Of a DNA stretch of 64,000 bases, positions 55,902 through 64,000 are shown piece after piece. Origin of the DNA: Ralstonia pickettii (GTDB lineage Bacteria; Pseudomonadota; Gammaproteobacteria; Burkholderiales; Burkholderiaceae); NCBI RefSeq assembly GCF_030582395.1, contig NZ_CP104381.1:1426001-1490000 (forward strand), in the 5' to 3' direction. Made by a program: the position numbers and the translations under genes. Numbering within the stretch: position 1 is the first letter of the stretch; each line of letters opens with the position of its first letter. The notes beneath the pieces were generated by a model. That model worked only from the letters and a program-made list of their open reading frames with translations. It was not told where the DNA came from and searched no databases.

Positions 55902-57710
55902 ATGAAAACGCTTCTTGAAGAGGCCCCCCTGGCGTTGTTCGAATCGCCCGCAGCGGTTTCGCCCGACGACTATTCGGAGCGCACGGTGCAGTCCGGCAGC
56001 GTCTCGCTCGCCGTCAAGACCTGGGGCAACCCGGGGCATCCGACCGTCGTGCTGGTGCACGGCTATCCAGACAACAGCGAGGTCTGGCACGAGATGGCAC
56101 CGCTGCTCGCGCGCGACTACTACGTCGTTGCCTACGACGTGCGGGGCGCAGGCCGCTCCAGTTCGCCCAACGGGATGCGCAATTACACCTTCGCGCGGTT
56201 GACCGACGACTTCATCGCCGTGATCGATGCGCTAAGCCCCGGCAAGCCCGTGCACTTGATCGCGCACGATTGGGGTTCGATCCAGTCGTGGGAATTCGTG
56301 ACGGAGGCGCGCCTGAGCGGGCGCATTGCGTCATACACGTCGTGCTCGGGGCCGTGCCTGGATCACGTCGGGCACTGGATGCGCGCGCGGCTGCTGCGGC
56401 CGACGCCGTCGTCGCTGGGCAAGATGTTGGGGCAGCTCGTGCGCTCGTGGTACGTGCTGCTGTTTCATTTGCCGATCGTGCGGGAGCTGAGTTGGCGCCT
56501 GTGGCTTGGGCGCGCGTGGCCGCGTGTGCTGCGTCGTGTGGAAAAGACCGCCATCGTGCCGCGTCCGACCCAGACGGCTGATGGCGTGCGTGGTGTCTCG
56601 CTGTATCGCGCCAACTTCATCCGCAGTCTGTTCACGCCGCGCAAGCGGGTCGCGCATGCGCCGGTGCAGGTGATCGTGCCAACGCTGGATAAGTACGTCA
56701 GCCCAGCATTGTCAGAAGACCTTTCGCGCTGGGTGCCGCAGTATTGGCGCCGCGAAGTGGTGGCACGGCATTGGTTGCCGGTCACGCATGCCGCACGCAT
56801 GGCGGAAATGGCTTGCGAGCTGATCGAGCATGCCGAGGGCAAGCCGGAATCCGAAGTACTGCAACGCGCGCGTCAGCATGGCGAGCGCAAACCGCTCTCG
56901 GGCAAGCTGGCCGTCATCACGGGCGCTGGCAGCGGCATCGGTCGTTGCGCGGCGCTGGAATTCGCGGAGCAAGGCGCAGCGATTGTCGCCGTCGACATTC
57001 GTGCCGAAGACGCACAGCGTACCGCCACACTCATCCGCCTTACCGGCGGCAAGGCGTGGGCGCGTACCGTCGACGTCGGCAACGCCGAGCAGATGGAAGC
57101 CCTGGTCGATTGGGTCGGCAAGGAACTGGGTGGCGCCGACATCGTCGTCAATAACGCCGGCATTGGCATGGCGGGCGGCATTGTCGACACGTCCGAGCGC
57201 GATTGGCAACGCATCCTGCACGTGAACGTGTGGGGCGTGATCCATGGCGCCCGGCTGTTCGCCAAGCAGATGGTGGCGCGCGGGCAGGGTGGGCACATCC
57301 TGAACATCGCATCGGCAGCGGCCTTTGCACCATCGCGCGATCTTGCTGCCTATGCGACGACAAAAGCCGCGGTGCTGATGCTCTCCGAATGCATGCGCGG
57401 CGAGCTGGCCGGACAGGGTATTGGCGTGTCGGCCATCTGCCCCGGTTTTGCAGAGACCGGAATCATGGCCTCCACGGTCTACAGCGGCACGACCGAGGCA
57501 CAGCAGGCGCAACTGCGCGCCCGCGCGACCAAGCTCTACCAACTGCGTGGCCTCAAGCCCGAGACCGTCGCGAAAGCGATGTTTGGCGCGATCCAACACA
57601 ACAAGCCTGTGGTCACGATCGGCATCGAGGCGCATTCGTCACGCTTCATTTCGCGCTATGCGCAATGGCTCGGCAGGCTGATCGCGCGCGTGAGCATGGC
57701 CGGGCATTGA
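55902..57710 (+). CDS. Alpha/beta hydrolase-short-chain dehydrogenase fusion (EphD-like)
   Basis: 602-residue two-domain enzyme. Residues about 25-310 are an epoxide-hydrolase-type alpha/beta hydrolase: VLVHGYPDNSEVW, nucleophile Asp123 in AHDWGS, a late Asp (TLDKYVS) and His (LPVTHAARMAE). Residues about 325-590 are a classical SDR: TGAGSGIG at 340-347, NNAG at 417-420, and the catalytic Tyr484 and Lys488 in YATTK. The order matches mycobacterial EphD. A sequential reaction on one lipid-like substrate is possible, but the substrate is unknown. ATG 55902 follows GGAGG. The PF10118-type gene is 32 bp downstream. Confidence 0.9.
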   Translation: MKTLLEEAPLALFESPAAVSPDDYSERTVQSGSVSLAVKTWGNPGHPTVVLVHGYPDNSEVWHEMAPLLARDYYVVAYDVRGAGRSSSPNGMRNYTFARLTDDFIAVIDALSPGKPVHLIAHDWGSIQSWEFVTEARLSGRIASYTSCSGPCLDHVGHWMRARLLRPTPSSLGKMLGQLVRSWYVLLFHLPIVRELSWRLWLGRAWPRVLRRVEKTAIVPRPTQTADGVRGVSLYRANFIRSLFTPRKRVAHAPVQVIVPTLDKYVSPALSEDLSRWVPQYWRREVVARHWLPVTHAARMAEMACELIEHAEGKPESEVLQRARQHGERKPLSGKLAVITGAGSGIGRCAALEFAEQGAAIVAVDIRAEDAQRTATLIRLTGGKAWARTVDVGNAEQMEALVDWVGKELGGADIVVNNAGIGMAGGIVDTSERDWQRILHVNVWGVIHGARLFAKQMVARGQGGHILNIASAAAFAPSRDLAAYATTKAAVLMLSECMRGELAGQGIGVSAICPGFAETGIMASTVYSGTTEAQQAQLRARATKLYQLRGLKPETVAKAMFGAIQHNKPVVTIGIEAHSSRFISRYAQWLGRLIARVSMAGH

Positions 57711-57742
57711 GCCCGCACAAACAAGAACATCCGGAGTCCACC

Positions 57743-58639
57743 ATGACCGCGCCCGATTACTTCATCAAGGCCCGCCACGTCCGTTTCGACTGGAAGGACA
57801 CGCCTATCCAGTGGATTCCCGGCGATCCGTCCAGCACGCACATCATCAACATCCTGAATCTGTTGTTTCCAGCCGGCGAGTTGTGGTTCTGCCGCGTTTA
57901 CAACAAGGCGCTGCCGCTGATTACCGACGCGAAGCTGCGCGCCGATGCCGAGGGCTTCCTGCGTCAGGAGGCGGTCCATTCGCGCTCGCATGGCGGCGTG
58001 CTGACGCATTACTACAAAGACCACGGCATCGATACCCAGCCTTTCACCAAGCGGCTCGACTGGCTGTTCTCCAAGGTGCTCGGCGAACAGCCGCTGGGGC
58101 TGAAGATCGGTCACACGCGTTTCTGGCTGCGACAGCAACTCGGCATCATCGCCGCACTCGAGCACTTTTTCGGCTATCTGGGCAATTGGGTGCTCAACGC
58201 AAAGGGGCTGGACGCCGCCCACGCCGATCCCGTCATGCTGGACTTGTTGCGCTGGCATGGCGCGGAGGAAGTCGAGCACCGCACGGTCGCGTTCGACATC
58301 TTCCGGCACATGGGCGGCACGTATCTCGAACGCTGCTTCCATATGCTGACCACGATCCTGTTGCTGCTGTACTTCTTGGTCACCGGCTTCCGCTTCATGC
58401 ACAAGCGCGATCCGGGCGCGGGCAGGTTTCCGGGCTTTGTCCGCGGCTGGTGGCATGGCTCGCGGCGTAACTGCCTGCCATCGTTCTGGAAAATGCTGGG
58501 CGCCGCCCTGCGCTATTTCCGGCCCAGCTATACGCCGCATCATGAAGGCTCGACCGAGCAGGCGCTGGCCTACCTCGAAACGTCGCCGGCAGCGCAGGCC
58601 GCGGCGCACGGCGGCAACTGGGTGCGTGACCGCGCCTGA
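57743..58639 (+). CDS. Metal-dependent hydrolase-like protein (PF10118 type)
   Basis: 298 residues, of the predicted metal-dependent hydrolase family that includes several betaproteobacterial membrane-associated proteins. Helical and rich in His, Glu and Asp: the EGFLRQEAVHSRSH and WHGAEEVEHRTVAFD segments look like a di-iron or other di-metal helical-bundle site, and a hydrophobic stretch (MLTTILLLLYFLVTGFRF) may be membrane-inserted. The ATG follows CCGGAG. Context with the hydrolase-SDR fusion suggests lipid or hydrocarbon chemistry, which is inference. Confidence 0.8.
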   Translation: MTAPDYFIKARHVRFDWKDTPIQWIPGDPSSTHIINILNLLFPAGELWFCRVYNKALPLITDAKLRADAEGFLRQEAVHSRSHGGVLTHYYKDHGIDTQPFTKRLDWLFSKVLGEQPLGLKIGHTRFWLRQQLGIIAALEHFFGYLGNWVLNAKGLDAAHADPVMLDLLRWHGAEEVEHRTVAFDIFRHMGGTYLERCFHMLTTILLLLYFLVTGFRFMHKRDPGAGRFPGFVRGWWHGSRRNCLPSFWKMLGAALRYFRPSYTPHHEGSTEQALAYLETSPAAQAAAHGGNWVRDRA

Positions 58640-58673
58640 CTGGCTGGGCGGCCGGCAGAAAAACAAGGCAGAA

Positions 58674-58709
58674 AAACAAAACGGCCGGTGCAATGCCGGC
58701 CGTTGTGTT
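58674..58709. terminator. Bidirectional intrinsic terminator
   Basis: ACGGCCGG (58681-58688) pairs with CCGGCCGT (58696-58703), and the stem continues through AAACAAA/TTGTGTTT with one mismatch to about 15 bp. A-rich and T-rich flanks make it active on both strands. It separates the PF10118-type gene from the convergent ppsR. Confidence 0.85.
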
Positions 58710-58727
58710 TGCGGGGCGATGCCACGC

Positions 58728-59579
58728 TCAGTAGTTGTTGTGATCCATCTTGATGTCCTGCAGGATCGTCGTGGCAATTTCCTCGATCGACTTGTGCGTG
58801 GACGACAGCCACTTGATGCCCTCGCGCCGCATCATCGCTTCGGCTTCGTTGATCTCGTAGCGGCAATTCTCCAGCGCGGCATATTTGCTACCGGGCCGAC
58901 GTTCATTGCGGATTTCCGACAGGCGTTGCGGGTCGATCGAGAGCCCAAAAATCTTGCTCTTGTAGTCATACAGCACCGACGGCAGCTTGCCGCGCTCGAA
59001 ATCGTCCGGGATGAGCGGGTAATTGGCCGACTTCACGCCGTATTGCATCGCCAGATACAGGCTGGTCGGCGTCTTGCCGCTGCGCGACACCCCCACCAAA
59101 ATCACATCCGCCTCGGCCAGGTTCTTGTGTGACTGGCCGTCATCGTGGGCAAGTGAAAAATTGATCGCTTCGATCCGGTTTTTATACGCCTCGGTGTCGG
59201 CGTTCTGGTGAAAGCGGCCGATGGCGTGGGTGGACTTCAGGTTCAGTTCCTTCTCGAGCGGCTCGATGAAGGTCTGGAACATGTCCAGGATGGTGGCCTT
59301 GGCCCGATGGACGATCTCGTTTGCCTCGGCATCCACCAACGTGGTGAAGACGATCGGCCTCACCCCTTCGGCATGAAATGCTTCGTTGATCTTTGCGACT
59401 GCAACATGCGCCTTGTCGATCGTGTCGACAAACGGGATCCGCACCTGGCGGAATTTCATCTCAAACTGCGCCAGGATCGAGTGGCTGAAGGTTTCTGCGG
59501 TGATCCCGGTGCCATCCGACACGATGAAAACGGTCCGGAACGGTGTCCGGTTGGGGGATGCGGAGGCGAGGTCGGTCAT
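58728..59579 (-). CDS. ppsR: PEP synthase regulatory protein (kinase/pyrophosphorylase)
   Basis: Bifunctional DUF299 enzyme that switches PEP synthase off by ADP-dependent threonine phosphorylation and on by Pi-dependent dephosphorylation. 283 residues; [13 protein letters not shown] near the N terminus and P-loop GVSRSGKT at 163-170. ATG 59579 is set by the family N terminus. Divergent from its target ppsA. A possible promoter on the - strand is TTGCTT (59662-59657), 17 bp, TATTCT (59639-59634). Confidence 0.96.
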   Translation of the reverse strand: MTDLASASPNRTPFRTVFIVSDGTGITAETFSHSILAQFEMKFRQVRIPFVDTIDKAHVAVAKINEAFHAEGVRPIVFTTLVDAEANEIVHRAKATILDMFQTFIEPLEKELNLKSTHAIGRFHQNADTEAYKNRIEAINFSLAHDDGQSHKNLAEADVILVGVSRSGKTPTSLYLAMQYGVKSANYPLIPDDFERGKLPSVLYDYKSKIFGLSIDPQRLSEIRNERRPGSKYAALENCRYEINEAEAMMRREGIKWLSSTHKSIEEIATTILQDIKMDHNNY

Positions 59580-59649
59580 TGAAAACGAGGGGTTTTTCCA
59601 GCACGCCGGCAGGAAATCGTGCTGCGGCACGGTAGAATAGCGGCGATCG

Positions 59650-59740
59650 TTTAGCTAAGCAATTCGGGCCAATCGCCTGCCAGGCGCTGCCGCAGCGGCA
59701 ATCCTGGCATGGCTTCCGGAAGGTTTAGCCAAGCGATTCG
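59650..59740. promoter_or_regulatory. Paired direct repeats between ppsR and ppsA
   Basis: TTTAGCTAAGCAATTCG (59650-59666) recurs as TTTAGCCAAGCGATTCG (59724-59740), 15 of 17 identical, offset by 74 bp, about seven helical turns. The left copy overlaps the candidate ppsR -35. The right copy, read on the - strand, contains GAATCGCTT, which resembles a Cra/FruR half-site. Likely sites for a regulator acting on both genes. Confidence 0.5.
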
Positions 59741-59809
59741 TACGGCCAGACGACAAGAAGAACGCTCCGTGCGCATCCGACCGGTTTTTCACTTAGTTTA
59801 GGGGCTTGT

Positions 59810-62197
59810 ATGACTAACCTGTCGCAAGACGGCGCCTATGTGCTGCCGTTCGAGCAATTGCGGATGGCCGATGTCGAGGTCGTTGGCGGTAAAAACGCAT
59901 CGCTGGGCGAGATGATCTCCCAGCTGGATGGCGCCGGCGTGCGCGTTCCGGGCGGTTTTGCCACCACGGCGCTGGCGTTCCGCGATTTCCTTGCACACAA
60001 CAACCTGACCGAACGCATCTCGCAGCGTCTGGCCAGCCTCGACGTCGACGACGTTAAGGCGCTGGCTGTCGCCGGCAAGGAGATCCGCGAATGGGTCGCC
60101 ACCGCGCCGTTCCAGCCGCGTCTGGAGCAAGAGATTCGCGAGTCGTACGCTCGCGTCGCGGCCCGCGAAGGCGCCGAGGCATCGTTCGCGGTGCGCTCGT
60201 CGGCCACGGCGGAAGACCTGCCGGACGCTTCGTTTGCCGGCCAGCAAGAGAGCTATCTCAACGTGCTCGGCATCGACGACGTGCTCGATAAGATCAAGCA
60301 CGTGTTTGCGTCGCTGTACAACGACCGCGCGATCTCCTATCGCGTACACAAGGGTTTCGCGCATGACGTGGTCGCCCTGTCGGCGGGCATCCAGCGCATG
60401 GTGCGCTCGGACTGCGGCGCCTCGGGCGTGATGTTCACGATCGACACCGAATCGGGCTTCCAGGATGTCGTTTTCATCACCTCCAGCTACGGCTTGGGCG
60501 AAACGGTGGTGCAGGGGGCCGTGAACCCTGACGAGTTTTACGTCTTCAAGCCGACGCTGGCCGCCGGCAAGTACCCGATCATCCGCCGCTCGATCGGTTC
60601 CAAGCTGATCAAGATGGAATTCACCGCGCCGGGCGAACAAGGCCGCGTGAAGACGGTCGACGTCCCGGGCGAACTCCGCAACCGCTACTCCATCAACGAT
60701 GCTGACGTGGCGGAGCTGGCGAAGTACGCCGTCATCATCGAGAAGCACTACGGTCGCCCAATGGACATCGAGTGGGGCAAGGACGGCAAGGACGGCAAGA
60801 TCTACATCCTCCAGGCTCGCCCGGAGACGGTGAAGAGCCAGGCACACGGCAAGGTCGAGCAACGATTCCGCCTGAAGGGCTCGGCGCCGGTGCTAACCAC
60901 CGGCCGCGCCATCGGCCAGAAGATCGGCACGGGCCCGGTGCGCGTGATCAACGATCCGGCTGAAATGGAACGCGTGCAGCCGGGCGACGTGCTGGTTGCC
61001 GACATGACCGACCCGAACTGGGAACCGGTGATGAAACGCGCCTCGGCCATCGTCACCAACCGTGGTGGCCGGACCTGCCACGCGGCCATCATTGCGCGTG
61101 AGCTGGGTGTGCCGGCGGTGGTCGGCTGCGGCGATGCGACCGACCTGCTGAAGGACGGCACGCTCGTGACGGTTTCGTGCGCCGAAGGCGACGAAGGCAA
61201 GATCTACGACGGCCTGCTGGAAACCGAAATCACGGAAGTCCAGCGCGGCGAAATGCCGACGATCAGCACCAAGATCATGATGAACGTCGGCAACCCGCAG
61301 CTCGCGTTCGATTTCTGTCAGATTCCGAACGGTGGCGTGGGCCTGGCCCGTCTGGAATTCATCATCAACAACAACATCGGCGTTCACCCGAAGGCCATCC
61401 TCGACTATCCGCAAGTCGACAGCGACCTGAAGAAGGCCGTGGAAAGCGTGGCCCGTGGCCATGCCAGCCCGCGTGCGTTCTACGTCGACAAGCTGGCCGA
61501 GGGCATTGCCACCATCGCAGCGGCCTTCTATCCGAAGCCCGTGATCGTGCGCCTGTCTGACTTCAAGTCCAACGAGTACAAGAAGCTGATTGGCGGTTCG
61601 CGCTACGAGCCGGACGAAGAAAACCCGATGCTGGGCTTCCGCGGCGCCTCGCGCTACATCGCCGAAGACTTTGCAGAAGCCTTCGAGATGGAGTGCCGTG
61701 CCATGAAGCGCGTGCGCGACGAGATGGGACTGACCAACGTCGAAGTGATGGTGCCGTTCGTGCGTACGCTCGGCCAGGCTGAGAAGGTTGTCGAGCTGCT
61801 GGCCAAGTACGGCCTGAAGCGCGGCGAGAACGGCCTGCGCCTGATCATGATGTGCGAGGTGCCGTCCAACGCGATCCTGGCTGAACAGTTCCTGCAGTAC
61901 TTCGACGGTTTCTCGATCGGTTCGAACGACCTGACGCAGCTCACGCTCGGCCTGGACCGCGACTCCGGCATGGAGCTGCTGGCCAAGGACTTCGACGAGC
62001 GCGATCCGGCGGTCAAGTTCATGCTGCAGCGCGCCATCTCCACGGCGCTGTCGATGAACAAATACGTCGGCATCTGCGGTCAGGGCCCGTCCGATCATCC
62101 GGATTTTGCCGAGTGGCTGGCGAAGGAAGGCATCTCGTCGATCTCGCTGAACCCGGATTCAGTGGTCGACACATGGCAGAAGCTCGGTTCGGCGTGA
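59810..62197 (+). CDS. ppsA: Phosphoenolpyruvate synthase
   Basis: Makes PEP from pyruvate and ATP for gluconeogenesis. 795 residues in the usual order: N-terminal ATP-grasp domain ([30 protein letters not shown]), central phosphohistidine domain with His424 in [10 protein letters not shown], and the C-terminal TIM-barrel with the PEP site ([16 protein letters not shown]). Thr422, two residues before the histidine, is the expected PpsR target (Thr419 in E. coli). Length is standard. Confidence 0.98.
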   Translation: MTNLSQDGAYVLPFEQLRMADVEVVGGKNASLGEMISQLDGAGVRVPGGFATTALAFRDFLAHNNLTERISQRLASLDVDDVKALAVAGKEIREWVATAPFQPRLEQEIRESYARVAAREGAEASFAVRSSATAEDLPDASFAGQQESYLNVLGIDDVLDKIKHVFASLYNDRAISYRVHKGFAHDVVALSAGIQRMVRSDCGASGVMFTIDTESGFQDVVFITSSYGLGETVVQGAVNPDEFYVFKPTLAAGKYPIIRRSIGSKLIKMEFTAPGEQGRVKTVDVPGELRNRYSINDADVAELAKYAVIIEKHYGRPMDIEWGKDGKDGKIYILQARPETVKSQAHGKVEQRFRLKGSAPVLTTGRAIGQKIGTGPVRVINDPAEMERVQPGDVLVADMTDPNWEPVMKRASAIVTNRGGRTCHAAIIARELGVPAVVGCGDATDLLKDGTLVTVSCAEGDEGKIYDGLLETEITEVQRGEMPTISTKIMMNVGNPQLAFDFCQIPNGGVGLARLEFIINNNIGVHPKAILDYPQVDSDLKKAVESVARGHASPRAFYVDKLAEGIATIAAAFYPKPVIVRLSDFKSNEYKKLIGGSRYEPDEENPMLGFRGASRYIAEDFAEAFEMECRAMKRVRDEMGLTNVEVMVPFVRTLGQAEKVVELLAKYGLKRGENGLRLIMMCEVPSNAILAEQFLQYFDGFSIGSNDLTQLTLGLDRDSGMELLAKDFDERDPAVKFMLQRAISTALSMNKYVGICGQGPSDHPDFAEWLAKEGISSISLNPDSVVDTWQKLGSA

Positions 62198-62290
62198 GCT
62201 TGAACTAGAGCGTTACATCGAATGTCGTAAGACGAGGCGCGTATCATGACGGGTGCGCGCCAACAAGAACGCAAAGTGCCCGCTGGCGTC

Positions 62291-62351
62291 CGACGCTGAC
62301 GGGGGCGGAGCGACATGCCCCCGTAGACGAACAGCGTCGCGGGGGTTTTTT
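62291..62351 (+). terminator. Competing hairpins and terminator between ppsA and nfeD
   Basis: Three mutually pairing segments: ACGGGGGC (62299-62306), GCCCCCGT (62317-62324) and CGGGGG plus six T (62340-62351). The middle can pair with either side, as in transcription attenuators. An outer CGACGCTG/CAGCGTCG pair (62291-62298, 62332-62339) would strengthen the first fold. It may simply terminate ppsA, or attenuate nfeD, which starts 24 bases after the T-run. Confidence 0.6.
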
Positions 62352-62374
62352 CATGGGATTCAGGGGGACGGAGT

Positions 62375-62800
62375 ATGTCGGCTCAGACCGTCTGGTTTTC
62401 GCTGGCCGTGCTGCTCGTCATCGGCGAGCTGATGACGGGGACCTTCTATCTGCTGATGGTGGCAATCGGATTGGTCGCCGGCGGCCTTGCCGCGCTGATC
62501 GGCCTCGCATTCCCTGCGCAGGCGATCGTTGCCGCCATCGTGGCGGTATTCGGCATCGTCGGGCTGCGGCGTACGCGCTACGGGCGCGTCACGCGCGAAA
62601 ATGCCGCCCGCAACCGCAACGTCAATCTGGATATCGGCGAGACGTTGCGTGTCGATGCCTGGTCACCCGAGCGGCGTGCACGCGTGCAATATCGCGGCGC
62701 GGCATGGGACGTCGAATTGGCGCCAAATGCGCCGGCTACCGTCGGTGAATTCCGGATCGTTGAAGTGCGCGGCAACGTGCTCGTCGTCACGCCGAAATAG
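62375..62800 (+). CDS. NfeD family protein
   Basis: 141-residue short NfeD: two to three N-terminal membrane segments (WFSLAVLLVIGELMTGTFYLLMV, then AIGLVAGGLAALIGLAFPAQA and AIVAAIVAVFGIVGL) and a C-terminal soluble OB-fold (about 85-140, RVDAWSPERRARVQYRGAAW). NfeD proteins partner with SPFH proteins in membrane microdomains, and one follows here 50 bp downstream. Role inferred from that pairing. Confidence 0.9.
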   Translation: MSAQTVWFSLAVLLVIGELMTGTFYLLMVAIGLVAGGLAALIGLAFPAQAIVAAIVAVFGIVGLRRTRYGRVTRENAARNRNVNLDIGETLRVDAWSPERRARVQYRGAAWDVELAPNAPATVGEFRIVEVRGNVLVVTPK

Positions 62801-62849
62801 CACGCAACTCGTAGCCAAAACAACCAACAAGCTCAACCACGGAGGTTTT

Positions 62850-63776
62850 ATGTTCGAGCTGGGGACTCTCGCCCTCATCGTCCTGTTTGCTGCCATCGTG
62901 CTTATCGCACAAGGCATCAAGATCGTGCCGCAACAGCACGCCTGGATTCTGGAGCGGCTGGGCAAGTATCACGCGACGCTCTCGCCGGGGCTGAATATCG
63001 TGCTGCCTTTTGTCGATCGCGTTGCCTACAAGCACGTGCTCAAGGAAATTCCGCTCGACGTGCCGAGCCAGATCTGTATCACCAAGGACAACACGCAGCT
63101 GCAGGTGGACGGCATCCTCTACTTCCAGGTGACCGACCCGATGCGGGCTTCGTATGGATCCAGTAACTTCGTGATCGCCATCACCCAGCTCGCGCAGACG
63201 ACGCTGCGCTCGGTCGTCGGCAAGCTGGAGCTGGACAAGACGTTTGAAGAGCGCGACTTCATCAACCACAGCGTGGTCAACGCGCTGGATGAGGCGGCAT
63301 CGAACTGGGGGGTGAAGGTGCTGCGCTACGAGATCAAGGATCTGACACCGCCGAAGGAAATCCTCCACGCCATGCAGGCGCAGATTACGGCCGAGCGTGA
63401 GAAGCGTGCGCTGATCGCCGCATCTGAAGGCAAGCGCCAGGAGCAGATCAACCTGGCATCCGGTGCGCGGGAGGCCGCCATCCAGAAATCAGAAGGGGAA
63501 AAGCAGGCCGCCATCAACAGGGCACAGGGTGAAGCGGCGGCGATCCTGGCGGTGGCTGAAGCCAACGCCCAGGCGATCCAGAAGATCGGTCACGCCATTC
63601 GCACCGAAGGGGGCATCGATGCGGTCAACCTGAAAGTGGCGGAAGAGTATGTGAGCGCGTTCGGCAACCTGGCGAAGCAGGGCAACACGCTCATCGTGCC
63701 GGGCAACATGGGCGACCTGAGCACGATGATTGCGTCAGCGTTGACGATTGTGAAGCAGCAGCGGCCGGGCGCGTAA
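62850..63776 (+). CDS. SPFH/stomatin-like protein (QmcA type)
   Basis: 308 residues: an N-terminal membrane anchor (LGTLALIVLFAAIVLIAQ), then the SPFH/band 7 domain (KIVPQQHAWILERLGKYHATLSPGLN onward) and an alanine/glutamate-rich helical tail with repeats such as AREAAIQKSEGEKQAAINRAQ. Such proteins form ring-like scaffolds that regulate membrane proteases. The paired NfeD gene is directly upstream. ATG 62850 follows GGAGG. Confidence 0.93.
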   Translation: MFELGTLALIVLFAAIVLIAQGIKIVPQQHAWILERLGKYHATLSPGLNIVLPFVDRVAYKHVLKEIPLDVPSQICITKDNTQLQVDGILYFQVTDPMRASYGSSNFVIAITQLAQTTLRSVVGKLELDKTFEERDFINHSVVNALDEAASNWGVKVLRYEIKDLTPPKEILHAMQAQITAEREKRALIAASEGKRQEQINLASGAREAAIQKSEGEKQAAINRAQGEAAAILAVAEANAQAIQKIGHAIRTEGGIDAVNLKVAEEYVSAFGNLAKQGNTLIVPGNMGDLSTMIASALTIVKQQRPGA

Positions 63777-63796
63777 AAGTCGGGAAGCGAGACGGC

Positions 63797-64000
63797 TCAG
63801 GCCTTCTCGCGCATGAGGCGCGCTTTTTCGCGCTGCCAGTCGCGGTCTTTCTCCGTTTCGCGCTTGTCGAAGAGCTTCTTGCCCTTGGCGAGGCCGATTT
63901 CGCATTTCACGCGGCCGCGCGTGTAGTGCAGGTTGAGCGGCACGAGCGTGTAGCCGCGCTGCTCCACCTTGCCGATGAGCTTCTTGATCTCTTCGGCGTG
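63797..64000 (-). CDS. smpB: SsrA-binding protein SmpB, C-terminal part
   Basis: The last 67 codons of SmpB, which delivers tmRNA to stalled ribosomes; the 5' part lies beyond the window edge. Visible are [33 protein letters not shown], the strand and conserved KGKK segment, and the basic tail ([15 protein letters not shown]) that enters the mRNA channel. Convergent with the SPFH gene, 20 bp apart. Confidence 0.95.
   Translation of the reverse strand, partial: HAEEIKKLIGKVEQRGYTLVPLNLHYTRGRVKCEIGLAKGKKLFDKRETEKDRDWQREKARLMREKA

Overview
The window looks like chromosomal DNA of a high-GC betaproteobacterium, most likely Ralstonia of the pickettii/insidiosa side of the genus. That is inferred from protein character, gene order (the frr-uppS-cdsA-dxr-rseP-bamA-skp-lpxD-fabZ-lpxA-lpxB run, smc-zipA-ligA, dapC-dapD-dapE) and codon style, not from a database search. 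Most of it is housekeeping core genome. I saw no insertion sequence, prophage, CRISPR array, tRNA or rRNA.

Layout. 1-5.7 kb: radA, dsbB and a DUF523 gene on the + strand, facing an alpha-methylacyl-CoA racemase-like gene and an ABC-F ATPase (YheS type) on the - strand. 5.8-15.2 kb: a nine-kb + strand peptide salvage operon with an RpiR-type regulator, a beta-aspartyl (isoaspartyl) peptidase, a GsiABCD-type peptide importer, a P1/DmpA aminopeptidase and an M55 D-aminopeptidase. 15.2-16.2 kb: the only non-core pocket. It holds a large imperfect hairpin element, a small lipoprotein with a chitin-binding-like cysteine pattern, and a 12-unit ~21-bp repeat array with palindromic cores. 16.2-21.7 kb: a - strand run with dapC, dapD, a coiled-coil membrane protein, an ArsC/Spx-like protein, dapE, a CYTH protein and prmB. 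21.8-33 kb: + strand EamA transporter, exported hydrolase, smc-zipA-ligA-def and a lipoprotein hydrolase. 33-38.6 kb: - strand rluB (with a very long repetitive N-terminal extension), glnD and map. 38.7-54.9 kb: + strand rpsB-tsf-pyrH-frr followed by the isoprenoid/phospholipid/outer-membrane/lipid A cluster, rnhB and a SpoU-family rRNA methyltransferase. 55-58.6 kb: an M24 peptidase, an alpha/beta-hydrolase-SDR fusion and a PF10118-type hydrolase. 58.7-64 kb: divergent ppsR/ppsA, then nfeD with an SPFH (QmcA-like) gene, and the 3' end of smpB at the right edge.

Functionally, much of the window serves the envelope: diaminopimelate synthesis, undecaprenyl diphosphate, CDP-diacylglycerol, lipid A, Bam/Skp and the divisome protein ZipA. 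The peptide operon is the clearest metabolic module. Its mix of iso-, D- and beta-peptide hydrolases behind one importer suggests use of non-standard peptides. The most unusual DNA is the array at about 15909-16155: GTTC-N-GAAC cores repeat every 21 or occasionally 22 bp (mean near 21.2, two helical turns) in the gap between two convergent genes. Other regulatory structures stand out: a terminator directly before the EamA start codon, competing hairpins between ppsA and nfeD, paired direct repeats 74 bp apart between ppsR and ppsA, and two palindromes in front of the RpiR gene.
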